This document shows, piece after piece, positions 15,766 through 26,639 of a DNA stretch of 64,000 nt. The stretch covers positions 62,001-126,000 of the forward strand of contig NZ_QTJR01000006.1 in the NCBI RefSeq assembly GCF_003382285.1, in the 5' to 3' direction. The position numbers and the translations under genes were made by a program. The first letter of the stretch is position 1. Every line of letters starts with the position of its first letter. The stretch comes from Lysobacter soli. Lineage in GTDB: Bacteria; Pseudomonadota; Gammaproteobacteria; Xanthomonadales; Xanthomonadaceae. The notes beneath the pieces were generated by a model, which worked only from the letters and a program-made list of their open reading frames with translations, was not told the origin of the DNA and ran no database searches.

Positions 15766-17793
15766 GTGTCCATCCAGTTCGATCGCCTCTTCCAGCACTC
15801 GCCGAACGCGTACATGGTGCTGGACCGGCAGATGCGCTTCGTCGAGGCGAACCACGCCTACGAACTGCTGACGGGGCTGTCGCGCGCGCAGCTGCTCGGG
15901 CGCGCCCTGTTCGACGTGTTTCCCGGTGCCACCAACGACGACGGCAGCCCGCAGGCCGACGTGCTGCGCGCCTCGCTGGAACGCGCGTTCGCCACCGGCG
16001 AGCGCGACGTGCTCGCGCTGATTCCGTATGCGATCGAATCCGACACGCCCGACGGCCGCATCGTCGATGTCCGCTACTGGAGCGCGACGCACACGCCATT
16101 GCGCGGCGACGACGGCAATGTCGTGGCGGTGATGCAGCACACCACCGACGTCACCGAAGTGCATCGCCTGCGCGAGGAGGTACGCCGCGCGCGCGAAGCC
16201 ACCGGGCTCACCGCCGAGCAGATGTCCGAAGGCGTGCTCTCGCGCGCGGCGGCGGTGCAGCGCGACAACGCGCGGCTGTCGGCGCGGCAGGCCTTCCTCA
16301 CCGACTTGTTCGAACAGGCGCCGGGCTTCATGGCGGTGCTGCGCGGACCGGACAACGTGTTCGACCTGGCCAACGAAGCGTACGAACGATTGATCGGCCG
16401 CCGCGATTTCATCGGCGTTCCGCTGCGCGAAGTGTTGCCGGAGCTCAGGGACCAGGGCTTCTTCGAACTGCTCGATCAGGTGCGCGAAACCGGAAATCCC
16501 TTCGTCGGCCGCGGCATGCCGGTGATCCTGCAGGATGCCGGCGGGGAGGAGCGGACGCTCTTCGTCGACTTCATCTACCAGCCAGTGCGCGATTCGCACG
16601 GCCGCATCGAAGGCATCTTCGTGCAGGGCGCCGACGTCACCGGTCGCGAGGCCGCGTTGTCGGCCCTGCGCGAGAGCGAGGGGCGTTTCCGCACCATCGC
16701 CAACCTCGTCCCGCAGATGGTCTGGTCGGCGCGCGGCAATGGCGAGATCGATTACTGCAACCAGCGCTGGTACGACTTCACCGGCTTGCCGGAAGGCGCC
16801 ACGCGCGGTCACGAATGGGACGAGCCGCTGCATCCGGACGATCGCGATCGCGCCTGGGCGTTGTGGCGTCGCAGCCTCGCCACCGGTGAGCCGTACGACA
16901 TCGAATACCGCATGCGCTTCCACACCGGCGAATACCGCTGGGTGCTCGGCCGCGCGTTGCCGATGCGCGATGCGTCGGGTTTGATCGTGCGGTGGATGGG
17001 CACCTGCACCGACATCCAGGACCAGAAGCGCGTGCAAGAAATGCTAGAGCGCAGCCAGGATGCGCTGCGTTCGGCGGATCGCCAGAAGGACCACTTCCTG
17101 GCGATGCTCGCGCACGAGCTGCGCAACCCGCTCGCGCCCATCGCCACGGCTGCGCAGTTGCTGAAGATGGCGCCCGACAGCGTCCAGAACGTGCTGCAGG
17201 CCAGCGAGATCATCGACCGCCAGGCCATCCACATGGGCAACCTGGTGGAGGACCTGATGGACGTCTCGCGGGTGACGCGCGGGCTCACCTCGCTCAAGCG
17301 CCGTCGGGTGCGGCTGTCGGAGATCGTCGATGCGGCGATCGAACAGACGATGCCGCTGATGACGCGTCGCGGCCACCGCTTCAGCCTCGCCGACCGCACC
17401 CACGGCGTGGAGCTGTGGGCCGACCGTTCGCGCCTCACGCAGATCCTCTCGAACCTGCTGAACAACGCCGCCAAGTACACGCCGCCCAACGGCACGGTCG
17501 CGCTGGAGATCGAACGCCAGGCCAGCGACGTGCTGCTGCGCGTGCGCGACAACGGCGTCGGCATCGAACCCGAGCTGCTGTCGCGGGTGTTCGAGCTGTT
17601 CGCGCAAGCCGAGTCCACGCCGGAGCGGCACGAAGGCGGCCTGGGCATCGGGCTGGCGCTGGCACGCAGCCTCACGCGCCTGCACGGCGGCACCCTCACC
17701 GCCCACAGCGCAGGCGCGGGCGAAGGCTCGACGTTCGAACTCCGCCTGCCCGGCGAGGTACCGCCAGGGCTGGATGACGAGGCGCTGGAGTAA
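15766..17793 (+). CDS. PAS-domain sensor histidine kinase
   Basis: 675 residues from GTG 15766, chosen for AGGGAG seven bases upstream. It has three PAS domains (about 5-135, 170-300, 300-425), the last with PAC-like YRMRFHTGEYRWVLGRALPM. Then a HisKA domain (H-box DHFLAMLAHELRNPLAPI, about residue 445, phosphorylated His) and a HATPase domain (N-box NLLNNAAKYTPPNGT, G1 DNGVGIEPELL, G2 GGLGIGLALARSL). No membrane segment and no receiver are visible, so it is a soluble kinase. No response regulator gene is adjacent; it is an orphan. PAS domains could sense redox, oxygen or small ligands. Confidence 0.93.
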   Translation: MSIQFDRLFQHSPNAYMVLDRQMRFVEANHAYELLTGLSRAQLLGRALFDVFPGATNDDGSPQADVLRASLERAFATGERDVLALIPYAIESDTPDGRIVDVRYWSATHTPLRGDDGNVVAVMQHTTDVTEVHRLREEVRRAREATGLTAEQMSEGVLSRAAAVQRDNARLSARQAFLTDLFEQAPGFMAVLRGPDNVFDLANEAYERLIGRRDFIGVPLREVLPELRDQGFFELLDQVRETGNPFVGRGMPVILQDAGGEERTLFVDFIYQPVRDSHGRIEGIFVQGADVTGREAALSALRESEGRFRTIANLVPQMVWSARGNGEIDYCNQRWYDFTGLPEGATRGHEWDEPLHPDDRDRAWALWRRSLATGEPYDIEYRMRFHTGEYRWVLGRALPMRDASGLIVRWMGTCTDIQDQKRVQEMLERSQDALRSADRQKDHFLAMLAHELRNPLAPIATAAQLLKMAPDSVQNVLQASEIIDRQAIHMGNLVEDLMDVSRVTRGLTSLKRRRVRLSEIVDAAIEQTMPLMTRRGHRFSLADRTHGVELWADRSRLTQILSNLLNNAAKYTPPNGTVALEIERQASDVLLRVRDNGVGIEPELLSRVFELFAQAESTPERHEGGLGIGLALARSLTRLHGGTLTAHSAGAGEGSTFELRLPGEVPPGLDDEALE

Positions 17794-17956
17794 GGCGTCT
17801 CCGATCCTGCACGCGCGCACATGCCGTCGCGTGTCGTCGAACGATCCCAACCTGTCTGAGCCTCCGGGGTGATCGGGATGCATGGGGCGCCGACTTCACC
17901 GCCTCCTCACCGTGCATCGCGGAGATTGCGCCCCTTGACCGCTTGAGGGGCAGGAG

Positions 17957-18142
17957 ATGGAGAAGTCGGCAGAACGAAATGCGTTGTGGCAGGAACGCCT
18001 CGCCGTCGGTTTCGACGTCGTGAACCGCGAAGGCATCCTGCAGGGCTACGCCTGCAACGCCCCGTTCGTCATTGGAGCTTTCGCCGACGAGCCGGCTCGG
18101 GAAAGCGCCTTCGTTGGGAGAGAGGCGCTGGCGCTTTCCTGA
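17957..18142 (+). CDS. Doubtful 61-residue protein
   Basis: A frame with GAGGGG six bases before ATG and ending in the 3' arm of a large hairpin. The protein (MEKSAERNALWQERLAVGFD...) has a mixed composition and no recognised family. The hairpin at 18096-18143 (14-bp arms CTCGGGAAAGCGCC/GGCGCTTTCCTGAG with one G-T pair) overlaps its end. The rest of the 500-bp gap between the kinase and the DUF1801 genes shows nothing further, so this could also be a decayed remnant or a structured RNA. Confidence 0.25.
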   Translation: MEKSAERNALWQERLAVGFDVVNREGILQGYACNAPFVIGAFADEPARESAFVGREALALS

Positions 18143-18301
18143 GCGGCGTGTTTCGGCCACGCGCCCTGATGGCGTAGCCCGATCGATCCGGCAGCCGCCT
18201 TTCACGGGCGGCCCATTTCCAGCCAGTGCTATCCTCCGCCGCGACCCCGCAGGGGCGACGCGAAACCCCCGTCGTCCCGATGATCGACAGGACGCGCCGT
18301 G

Positions 18302-18841
18302 ATGCCCGGTACGACGACGACTCCAAGGAAGGCGGCAGGCGCGGCGAAGCAGCCCGCCTCCAAGAAGGTCGCCCGCACGGCGACCACGAAGAAGCCCGCG
18401 CCGTCGAAGACGGCCAAAGCCGTCGCGAAGAAGACAGCGCCGACGCTGCTTTCAGGCGGCAATCCCCAGATCCCCAAAGGCTACGGCGACGCGCCGGTGC
18501 AGGCGTACATCGACGCGATGCCTGGCTGGAAGCGCGACGCGTGGCGTCGCCTCGACACACTCATCGAAAAGACCATTCCCGGCGTGCGCAAGGCCGTGAA
18601 GTGGAACTCGCCGCTGTATGGTGCGCCCGGCGATGAAGGCTGGTTCCTCGGCGTGCACTGCTACACGCGCTACATCAAGGTGTCGTTCTTCCGCGGCGCA
18701 TCGCTCAAGCCGATGCCGCCGGGCGAGTCGAAGATGGCGCACGTGCGTTACCTCGACATCCACGAAGACGAGCCCGTCGACGAAGCGCGCTTCGCGACGT
18801 GGCTGAAGCAGGCCAGCAAGCTCCCCGGCGAGAAGATGTAA
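18302..18841 (+). CDS. DUF1801 domain protein with basic Lys/Ala tail
   Basis: 179 residues from ATG 18302 (a GTG at 18299 is also possible). Residues 1-48 are a histone-H1-like tail of Lys, Ala, Thr and Pro (KKVARTATTKKPAPSKTAKA). Residues 60-175 are a DUF1801/YdhG domain: VQAYIDAMPGWKRDAWRRLD, KWNSPLYGAPG, GVHCYTRYIKVSFFRGASL. DUF1801 proteins have an SRPBCC-unrelated small fold of unknown activity. The tail suggests DNA or RNA binding, as in AlgP-like proteins, but that is inference. Next to it is a second DUF1801 gene. Confidence 0.75.
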   Translation: MPGTTTTPRKAAGAAKQPASKKVARTATTKKPAPSKTAKAVAKKTAPTLLSGGNPQIPKGYGDAPVQAYIDAMPGWKRDAWRRLDTLIEKTIPGVRKAVKWNSPLYGAPGDEGWFLGVHCYTRYIKVSFFRGASLKPMPPGESKMAHVRYLDIHEDEPVDEARFATWLKQASKLPGEKM

Positions 18842-18873
18842 CGCCGCCCTCACGCAATACCAGGCGATCGACC

Positions 18874-19314
18874 ATGAAGAAGTCCAACGGAAACGGCAGC
18901 ACGGATGCGGGCACGGAAGACGCCTCGAGTCTCATCGATGAACGCATCGCGCAACTGGGCGACTGGCGCGGCAAGACGCTGTCGCGCGTGCGAAAGCTGA
19001 TCCACCAGGCCGACCCGGACGTCGTCGAGGAAGTGAAATGGCGCGGCGTGCCGGTGTGGTCGCACGACGGCATCATCTGCACCGGCGAGAGCTACAAGCA
19101 GCACGTGAAGCTGACCTTCGCGAAAGGCGCGTCGCTCGATGACCCGGCGGGGCTGTTCAATTCGAGCCTGGACGGCAACACGCGCCGCGCGATCGATCTG
19201 CACGAAGGCGACGAGATCGACGAAGCCGCATTGAAGGCGCTCATCCGCGCGGCCGTCGCGCTGAACACGACGAAGAAGGCGCGCAAGAAGACGGCGTCGT
19301 CCCCGTCGGAATAA
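18874..19314 (+). CDS. DUF1801 domain protein, second tandem copy
   Basis: 146 residues starting at ATG 18874, 32 bp after the first copy. The core is DUF1801-like: LIDERIAQLGDWRGKTLSRV, EEVKWRGVPVWSHDGIICTG, YKQHVKLTFAKGASLDDPAG. Here the basic Lys/Ala tract lies at the C-terminus (TTKKARKKTASS) instead of the N-terminus. The two copies are diverged and probably form an operon. No function is established for the family. Confidence 0.75.
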   Translation: MKKSNGNGSTDAGTEDASSLIDERIAQLGDWRGKTLSRVRKLIHQADPDVVEEVKWRGVPVWSHDGIICTGESYKQHVKLTFAKGASLDDPAGLFNSSLDGNTRRAIDLHEGDEIDEAALKALIRAAVALNTTKKARKKTASSPSE

Positions 19315-19320
19315 GTCGCC

Positions 19321-19354
19321 AAAAAAAATCCGCCGCTGTCTGCACAGCGGCGGA
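19321..19354 (-). terminator. Intrinsic terminator of the beta-helix gene
   Basis: On the minus strand, an 11-bp stem (TCCGCCGCTGT/ACAGCGGCGGA) is followed by eight T. It lies 35 bp after the stop of the beta-helix protein gene. Confidence 0.85.
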
Positions 19355-19388
19355 TCAAGTTCGAGCGTTGTGACTCGACGAGGATCGC

Positions 19389-20594
19389 TTACATCGCGTA
19401 CTGGTTCGTTGTGACGCGGATGTTGGTCGATGCGGTGGCCTTCTGCACGTGCGGATCGTTGCCCTTCGGCATCGCGCCGGCGAGGATGCCCGTCATCGTG
19501 ACCAGCGGCTTGTCGACGGTGCTGACGCCGAAGATCTTCGTGTAGTTGTTGCGGAACACGTTGCTGCTGGCCTGGTAGTTGTCGGTGGTCGAACTGAACA
19601 TCAGGCCGCACAGCGTGTTGCGCAGGAAGCGGTTCTGCGCGATGTAGCCGGCCGCCGCGCCCACCGTGAGCAGGCCGTAGCCGCCGTTGTATTCCATCGT
19701 GCACGACTTCACGGTGACGTTGGTGACGCGCTTGTACACCAGGATGCCGTTGCCCTTGTTGTTGCGGATCAGGCAGTTCTGGATGTGCACGGTATCGGTC
19801 GTGCGCAGGTCGTTGATGTCCGGCTCGATGTCGATGCCGCACTGCGGCTCGATGCCGTTGGAGTTGCTGAACTCGCTGTCGTACACCTTCACGTTGCGCG
19901 AGCAGCCGATGGTCAGGCCCTGGCGACGGTTGTTGGTCGAGACGATGTTGTGGATCGCCACGTCGTTGCACGGAATGACCGCACCGGACGCCTGCGCGGC
20001 GCCACCGATCGAGATGCCGTCGCCCCAGCCGTTGGAGATGTGGATATCGCGCACCGTCACGCGGTTGGAACCGCGCAGCATGATGCCGTGACCCCACTCG
20101 CCCGTCGTGCCCAGGTGCGCATCGCGGTCGCCGATGATGCGGCCGCCCGAGATCTCGACGTCGTTGACCTGCATCGCCATCAGCACGTAGGCGCGTTCGG
20201 CGGCGTTCGGCTTGGCCTTGAGGATCGCGTTCGGATCCAGCTGCAGGTGCATGCTGCTGCGCAGGCGCACGTTGACGGTCGGATCGATCAGGTAGGTGCC
20301 GGCCGGCACCTGCACCGTGCCACCGGTCGAGGGCAGCGCGTTGATGGCGGCCTGGAACGACGCGGTGTCGTCACGCACGCCGTCGCCGACAGCGCCGTAG
20401 TTCTTCACGCTCAGCACGGCGGTGCCGCGGGCGCGGGTCGGCGGGGTCCACGTCAGGGCGGTCGTCGAACCTGCGGCGAGCACCTTGCCGATGCCGGTGA
20501 AACCGAGGATCGGCGGCACCGAAAGGAGAAGGGTCTTCTGGATGAATTGGCGGCGCGGCATGGCGGCCGCATTGAAAGCACGGTGATCGTTCAC
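19389..20594 (-). CDS. Tat-exported right-handed beta-helix (pectate-lyase-like) protein
   Basis: 401 residues. The N-terminus has a twin-arginine signal ([20 protein letters not shown]; RRxF motif at 14-17) and a likely cleavage near residue 41 (VLAAG). [20 protein letters not shown] at about 63 is the hallmark of the Pectate_lyase_3 beta-helix entry. Repeating coils follow ([48 protein letters not shown]), each a parallel beta-helix turn. The family includes polysaccharide lyases, epimerases and phage tailspikes. Substrate is unknown. Upstream are paired GTCACG dyads that may control it; its terminator is at 19321. Confidence 0.85.
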
Positions 20595-21323
20595 GTTCGT
20601 TTCCGGGAGTGATTACTGAACAGCACGGAGACGAAGCGAAGAACCGAATGCATTCACACTGCCTTCGCTTGGTCATCACGTCACGATCATGTTCGTGACT
20701 GGAATGCACCTTAGCGTCACGCGATCGTGACAGTGCTGAACAAGCGAAGCGACTTTGCGTATTTGTGGTTCAGCTCAAGAAAATGCGGCCGAATGGTTCA
20801 GCACGGTGAATTCTTCAGGTTTCTGACTGGGATTTTCGCTGTGTGATCTCATCGAGCGATGCCTGCGACGTGCACTCGTTGCGCGGAATTTCGAGATTCG
20901 GCGCGCGTGAAAGCAGGCGTTTCGGCCCGCCGCAAAGCGAGCTCAGCCGGAGGGTGTGAAGAGACGACGCTGACGGTGCGGCAGGCTGAGACGCGCCGCG
21001 CGACGAGTGCGGCGGCATCGTGCGGTGCGGAGGCGATGCGCGCGTGCTGCACTCGCCGTTCCTTCGGAAACGTCATCGCCGTGCGCGCGATCGCGCCAAC
21101 GCCCTGCGTAGCGAACGCCGCGAAGTGAACACGCTATCGGGAGACGTCCGTCTCTGAGCAGCGTTCGGCCGACAGACGTGCGATCAAGAGCAGCGACGCG
21201 CAGGAGCGCCGAGCGCCGCAACGTGGCGGCAACTTTCGCTTCGATCGTGATTCCGCTCTTCCCTTCATGCCGGTGCGGCATGCGGCGCGGACTCGCGCGT
21301 GGAAGAACACCAGATTCGCAAGA
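20595..21323. other. 729-bp intergenic region with dyads, no supported gene
   Basis: Open frames here on both strands are short, Ala/Arg-rich and lack ribosome sites. The left part holds the dyads at 20680-20731 and three GTTCAGC/GCTGAAC copies (20735, 20768, 20795). Nothing clear is seen from 20830 to 21323. Confidence 0.5.
20680..20731. promoter_or_regulatory. Two GTCACG/CGTGAC dyads upstream of the beta-helix gene
   Basis: GTCACGA-TCATGT-TCGTGAC at 20680-20699 and GTCACG-CGAT-CGTGAC at 20716-20731. The half-sites are identical; centres are about 34 bp apart, roughly three helical turns. They lie 86-137 bp before the minus-strand start at 20594, a fitting place for operators. Confidence 0.5.
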
Positions 21324-21400
21324 TGGTCGGGACGGCCGGATTCGAACCGACGACCCTCTGCCCCCCAGGCAGATGCGCTACCAGGCTGCGCTACGCCCCG
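21324..21400 (-). tRNA. tRNA-Pro (anticodon GGG)
   Basis: 77 bases folding into a full cloverleaf with encoded CCA. The anticodon stem TCTGC/GCAGA encloses loop CTGGGGG (anticodon GGG). Acceptor CGGGGCG/CGTCCCG has one G-T type pair, with discriminator A. It reads CCC and CCT codons. It lies downstream of the ihfA-merR block on the same strand, 83 bp after the merR stop. Confidence 0.95.
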
Positions 21401-21483
21401 ACGTATTGCGTGTGCCGCCCTTGCAAGCGGGCGGCAAGTATAACGGTGGAACCTCGCCGCGGCCACCGCGGCGGCGGCGGAAC

Positions 21484-21840
21484 TCAGCGCCGCAGCAACT
21501 GCAGGACTTCTTCCAGCTCCATCCGCACCTGGCGGATGATCTGCGAACTCAGCGCGGACTCGTCCTTCGCCGTTTCGCCTTCCAGGCGCAGGCGCGCGCC
21601 ACCGATGGTGTAGCCCTGCTCGTACAGCAGGCCGCGGATCTGGCGCACCATCAGCACTTCGTGTCGCTGGTAGTAGCGACGGTTGCCGCGGCGCTTGACC
21701 GGGTTAAGCATCGGGAACTCGGTTTCCCAATAGCGCAGCACGTGCGGCTTGACGTCGCACAGCTCGCTCACCTCACCGATGGTGAAGTAGCGCTTGGCCG
21801 GGATCGGCGGGAGTTCGCGATTGCTGCCGGGGTCAAGCAT
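21484..21840 (-). CDS. MerR-family transcriptional regulator
   Basis: 118 residues. The MerR helix-turn-helix opens at 18: [22 protein letters not shown], then [21 protein letters not shown], the standard domain. The rest is a short dimerisation helix ([19 protein letters not shown]). No metal-binding Cys cluster or ligand domain is present, so this is the short MerR-like type found after ihfA in many proteobacteria. Its start overlaps the ihfA stop by eight bases, giving translational coupling. Targets are unknown. Confidence 0.92.
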   Translation of the reverse strand: MLDPGSNRELPPIPAKRYFTIGEVSELCDVKPHVLRYWETEFPMLNPVKRRGNRRYYQRHEVLMVRQIRGLLYEQGYTIGGARLRLEGETAKDESALSSQIIRQVRMELEEVLQLLRR

Positions 21841-22135
21841 GCTCAGCTCCGGAATAGGCTTCCACGCGTTCCTTCAGTTTCTGGCCGGGGCGGAAGGTCA
21901 CCACGGTACGGGCGGAGATCGGGATCTCCTCGCCGGTCTTCGGGTTGCGCCCCGGGCGCTGGTTCTTGCGCCGCAGGTCGAAGTTGCCGAAACCGGAAAG
22001 CTTCACCTGGCGACCGTGCTCCAGCGCCTCGCGCAGCGCGTCGAAGAACGCGTCCACGAATTCCTTCGCCTCTCGCTTGTTCAGCCCGACCTCGTCGAAC
22101 AGGCGTTCGGCCATCTCGGCCTTGGTCAATGCCAT
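21833..22135 (-). CDS. ihfA: Integration host factor subunit alpha
   Basis: 100 residues, the normal length. Residues include [20 protein letters not shown] at the start, [20 protein letters not shown] in the middle and the DNA-intercalating arm [20 protein letters not shown], with Pro at the tip. As a heterodimer with IhfB it bends DNA sharply and shapes nucleoid structure, recombination and promoters. It follows pheT by 16 bp and probably shares its transcript, as in Escherichia coli. Confidence 0.97.
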   Translation of the reverse strand: MALTKAEMAERLFDEVGLNKREAKEFVDAFFDALREALEHGRQVKLSGFGNFDLRRKNQRPGRNPKTGEEIPISARTVVTFRPGQKLKERVEAYSGAEHA

Positions 22136-22151
22136 CGTTGCTTCCTCAACC

Positions 22152-24539
22152 TCAGCCGCGGATCGTTGCCCCGTACTCCCGCTGCAGCGCGCCGGTCACC
22201 GAAGCCACTGCGGTATCGACGTCACGGTCAGTCAGGGTGCGCGATTCATCCTGCAGAATCAAGCCCATAGCAAGACTTTTGAAACCCGGTTCAACGCCCT
22301 TGCCCTGGTAACGATCGAACAGCACGAGATCGCGCAGGAACGGGCCCGCGGCTGCCTTCACGGCCCGCTCGATCGCCGCCCATTCCACGGATTCCGGGAC
22401 GACGAACGCGAGGTCCCGGCGGACGGACGGATACTTCGACAGCGCAGCGGCGCGCGGCACCGCGCGGCTGAACAGGGGCGCGAGGTCGAGCTCGAACGCG
22501 ACCACGTCGACATCAAGCTCCAGCGCGCGCTGCAGGCGCGGATGCAGCTGGCCGATCCAGCCCAGGCGCACGCCGTCGCGGTACACGTCGGCCGAACGGC
22601 CCGGGTGCGCCCACGCGGGCTGCGAGGCGCGGTACTCGAGCGTCGCGCCCGCCAGTGCGGCGAGGCTGTCCAGATCTCCCTTGAGGTCGTGGAAACCGAT
22701 GGGGCGCGCGGTGACGGCCCACTGTTCGGCGTGCACGTCGCCACATGCGGCGGCGGCGATGCGGCCGGTCTCGATCGGCGCCTCGCCCGGGTTGTCGCGG
22801 AACACGTTACCCAGTTCGCACAGACGCACGCGCGGCTGCTGGCGCGCGGCGTTGCGCGCGAGCGCGGCGACCAGGCCCGGCAGCAGCGCGGTGCGCATGA
22901 CGCCCAACTCGCCGCTGAGCGGATTGGCCAGCGGCACGCTGCCGTCGGTGAGGCTCCACTTCGACAGCAGGTCGGCGTCGACGAACGCGTAGTTCACCGC
23001 TTCCAGGAAGTCGCGCGAGGCCAGGTGACGACGCGCGGTCGATTCGTCGACGCGCGTTTCGCTCGGCGCGACCAGGCGCGCGGCACCGGCCGGCAGCGTG
23101 GTCGGGATCGCGTCGTAACCGTGGATGCGCGCGATTTCCTCGATCAGGTCTTCCTCGATCTCCAGATCGAAGCGGCGACTCGGCGGCACGACGCGCCAGC
23201 CATCGGCCAGCGATTCGACCTGCAGGCCCAGCGCACGCAGGATGCGCTCGACTTCCGCGTCGGCAACGGTCAGGCCCAGCACGCGAGCGAGTCGCGCACG
23301 GCGCAGCATGATCGGCTGCGGCGCGCGCAGGTGCTCGGCCAGCGTGACGTCGACCGTCGGGCCCGGCACGCCGCCGGCGATGTCGAGAATCAGCTTCGTC
23401 GCGTATTCCACGGCGATGCGCGGCAGTTCCGGATCGACGCCGCGTTCGAAACGATGGCCGGCGTCGGTGTGCAGGCCGAGCTTGCGGCTGCGGCCGATGA
23501 TCGCCGAGGGAATCCAGTGCGCCGCTTCGAGGAAAACGTTGCGCGTGGCGTCGGTCACGCGCGTATCGAAGCCGCCCATGATGCCGCCCAGCGCCACCGC
23601 ACGCGCGGCCTTGCCGCCACGGCTGTCGGACACCACGAGGAAATCGTCGTCGAGTTCGACGGTGCGGCCGTCGAGCAGCTTGAGCGTTTCGCCAGCGCGT
23701 GCCGGGCGCACGACGACGTCGCCTTCCAGCGTGTCCTTGTCGAAGGCGTGCATCGGCTGGCCGAGCTCGAGCATCACGTACTGCGTGACGTCCACGAGGA
23801 AGCTGATCGGGCGCACGCCGCTGCGACGCAGGCGTTCGGCCATCCACGCCGGCGTGGAGACGGTGGCGTCGACGCCGTCGATCACGCGACCGGCGAAGCG
23901 CGGCACGCGCAGGCCGGCGTCGAGTTCGACACGCATCGCCGCATCGCTGCCCGCCGCAACGGGCGCGGCGTCGAGCGGCTTCACCTCGCCACCGAGCGCG
24001 GCGGCGACATCGAACGCGATGCCGCGCACGCTGAAGCAGTCGGCGCGGTTGGGCGTCAGCTTGATCTCGATGCTGGCATCCGGCAGTCCGAGGTACTGCG
24101 CGAGCGGCGTGCCGACCGGCGCGTCGTCGGGCAGTTCGAGCAGGCCCGACGCATCGGGATCCACGCCCAGTTCCTTCGCCGAACACAGCATGCCGAAGGA
24201 TTCCACGCCGCGCAGTTTCGCGGCCTTGATCGCGATGCCGCCGGGCAATGTCGCGCCGACCGTCGCCAGCGGCGCGACGAGGCCCGCGCGCGCGTTCGGC
24301 GCGCCGCAGACGATCTGCACGGTGCCGTTGCCGGTGTCGACTTCGCACACCTGCAGGCGGTCGGCTTCGGGATGACGCGTCGCGCTGAGGATGCGCGCCA
24401 CGACCACGCCGTCGAGCGAGTCGCCCAGCGGCGTGACCTCCTCGACTTCCAGGCCGATCGCGGTCAGCGTCGCGGCGAGTTCATCGCGCGTGGCAGTGGT
24501 CGGAACGTGGTGGCGGAGCCAGTTTTCGGAGAATTTCAT
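22152..24539 (-). CDS. pheT: Phenylalanine-tRNA ligase beta subunit
   Basis: 795 residues, full length for the bacterial form. [12 protein letters not shown] opens it, followed by the tRNA-binding EMAP-like domain (about 39-150), the B3/B4 editing domain (210-380), the B5 domain (400-470) and a C-terminal FDX-ACB anticodon-binding domain (from about 700: [20 protein letters not shown]). It forms an alpha2-beta2 enzyme with PheS and charges tRNA-Phe; the beta subunit edits Tyr-tRNA. It starts 25 bp after pheS. Confidence 0.97.
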   Translation of the reverse strand: MKFSENWLRHHVPTTATRDELAATLTAIGLEVEEVTPLGDSLDGVVVARILSATRHPEADRLQVCEVDTGNGTVQIVCGAPNARAGLVAPLATVGATLPGGIAIKAAKLRGVESFGMLCSAKELGVDPDASGLLELPDDAPVGTPLAQYLGLPDASIEIKLTPNRADCFSVRGIAFDVAAALGGEVKPLDAAPVAAGSDAAMRVELDAGLRVPRFAGRVIDGVDATVSTPAWMAERLRRSGVRPISFLVDVTQYVMLELGQPMHAFDKDTLEGDVVVRPARAGETLKLLDGRTVELDDDFLVVSDSRGGKAARAVALGGIMGGFDTRVTDATRNVFLEAAHWIPSAIIGRSRKLGLHTDAGHRFERGVDPELPRIAVEYATKLILDIAGGVPGPTVDVTLAEHLRAPQPIMLRRARLARVLGLTVADAEVERILRALGLQVESLADGWRVVPPSRRFDLEIEEDLIEEIARIHGYDAIPTTLPAGAARLVAPSETRVDESTARRHLASRDFLEAVNYAFVDADLLSKWSLTDGSVPLANPLSGELGVMRTALLPGLVAALARNAARQQPRVRLCELGNVFRDNPGEAPIETGRIAAAACGDVHAEQWAVTARPIGFHDLKGDLDSLAALAGATLEYRASQPAWAHPGRSADVYRDGVRLGWIGQLHPRLQRALELDVDVVAFELDLAPLFSRAVPRAAALSKYPSVRRDLAFVVPESVEWAAIERAVKAAAGPFLRDLVLFDRYQGKGVEPGFKSLAMGLILQDESRTLTDRDVDTAVASVTGALQREYGATIRG

Positions 24540-24564
24540 TCGTGTCTATCCGGGACGCGACAGG

Positions 24565-25770
<1,206 letters not shown>

Positions 25771-26130
25771 TTACGCCGCGAGCGCGCTCTTCGCCTTCTC
25801 TGCCAGCGCCGCAAAACCCTGCGCGTCGTGCACGGCGATGTCCGCCAGCACCTTGCGGTCGAGGGTGATGCCGGCCTTCATCAGGCCGTTGATGAAGCGG
25901 CTGTAGCTCAGGCCGTTGATGCGGGCCGCCGCATTGATGCGGGTGATCCACAGCGAGCGGAAATTGCGCTTCTTCTGCTTGCGACCGATGTAGGCGTACT
26001 GCAGGGCCTTCGTGACCGCCTGCTTGGCGACGCGGAAAACCTTGCGACGGGCGTGGTAGTAGCCCTTGGCCTGCTTCAGGATCTTCTTGTGACGGCGGCG
26101 CGCCTGCACGCCACGCTTAACTCGTGCCAT
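25771..26130 (-). CDS. rplT: Large ribosomal subunit protein bL20
   Basis: 119 residues starting [20 protein letters not shown], with a long basic N-terminal arm that threads into 23S rRNA and the conserved [20 protein letters not shown]. It is needed for early assembly of the 50S subunit and in other bacteria represses its own operon by binding the leader mRNA. It follows rpmI by 13 bp. Confidence 0.98.
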   Translation of the reverse strand: MARVKRGVQARRRHKKILKQAKGYYHARRKVFRVAKQAVTKALQYAYIGRKQKKRNFRSLWITRINAAARINGLSYSRFINGLMKAGITLDRKVLADIAVHDAQGFAALAEKAKSALAA

Positions 26131-26143
26131 TGTTCAGCCCTCC

Positions 26144-26341
26144 TCAGAGATACGGCAGCATGCGATCGAGACGGCCAGCGTCCTCGGCACGAACGTGGTT
26201 CGTCTGCCGCAGGTTGCGCTTCCGCTTGGTCGCCTTCTTGGTGAGGATGTGGCTCTTGTTGGCGTGGCCGCACTTGTACTTGCCGGAAGCGGTCTTCCGG
26301 AAGCGCTTGGCCGCCGCCCGATTGGTCTTGATCTTGGGCAT
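26144..26341 (-). CDS. rpmI: Large ribosomal subunit protein bL35
   Basis: 65 residues, starting [20 protein letters not shown], with [20 protein letters not shown] and the closing DRMLPYL typical of bL35. GAAAGGACATCGCA before the ATG gives the ribosome site. A promoter sits 174 bases upstream, leaving a long structured leader. Confidence 0.97.
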   Translation of the reverse strand: MPKIKTNRAAAKRFRKTASGKYKCGHANKSHILTKKATKRKRNLRQTNHVRAEDAGRLDRMLPYL

Positions 26342-26514
26342 TGCGATGTCCTTTCGGATTTCGATGACTGGCCTGGGCGGTGGCCTGCGCGCCTGAAGTA
26401 GACGCAACCACTCTTTCCGTCCTGCCCGTGCCGGCTTGTAAGTCGTTGATCCAAAAAGGATCACGACAGGTTCCTGATACAACGAACTGCAAATCCCGGC
26501 GAGCCGGGCCGGCC
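26342..26514 (-). promoter_or_regulatory. Structured 5' leader of rpmI-rplT, candidate bL20 control region
   Basis: The leader between the promoter and rpmI contains a GC-rich hairpin (GGCCCGGCTCGCCGGG near 26497-26512) and a small GATCC-TTTTT-GGATC hairpin near 26446-26460. Leaders at this place bind bL20 for feedback repression in Escherichia coli and Bacillus. I could not match a specific consensus, so the role is inference. Confidence 0.4.
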
Positions 26515-26543
26515 ATTATGCAGACAACCGGAAACCTTTGCAA
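26515..26543 (-). promoter_or_regulatory. Sigma70-type promoter for rpmI-rplT
   Basis: On the minus strand, TTGCAA (26543-26538), a 17-base spacer and CATAAT (26520-26515). It lies just after the infC terminator hairpin and allows rpmI-rplT to be transcribed apart from thrS-infC. Confidence 0.7.
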
Positions 26544-26589
26544 TTCAGGGCGTTAGTGGCCGCCCAGAGCTGCCGGAGGCGGGGGCCGG

Positions 26590-26622
26590 GAAACGAAAAC
26601 GGGCCGCATGGGCGGCCCGTTT
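26590..26622 (-). terminator. Terminator after infC
   Basis: On the minus strand, an 11-bp stem AAACGGGCCGC/GCGGCCCGTTT followed by TCGTTTCC (T-rich). It lies 17 bases beyond the infC stop and precedes the rpmI promoter. Confidence 0.75.
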
Positions 26623-26639
26623 GGTGAGCTTGGCGAACC

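Noticed and set aside
20815-21128. Small open frames on both strands in the gap before tRNA-Pro
   Set aside because: Ala/Arg/Cys-rich, no ribosome sites, overlapping each other.
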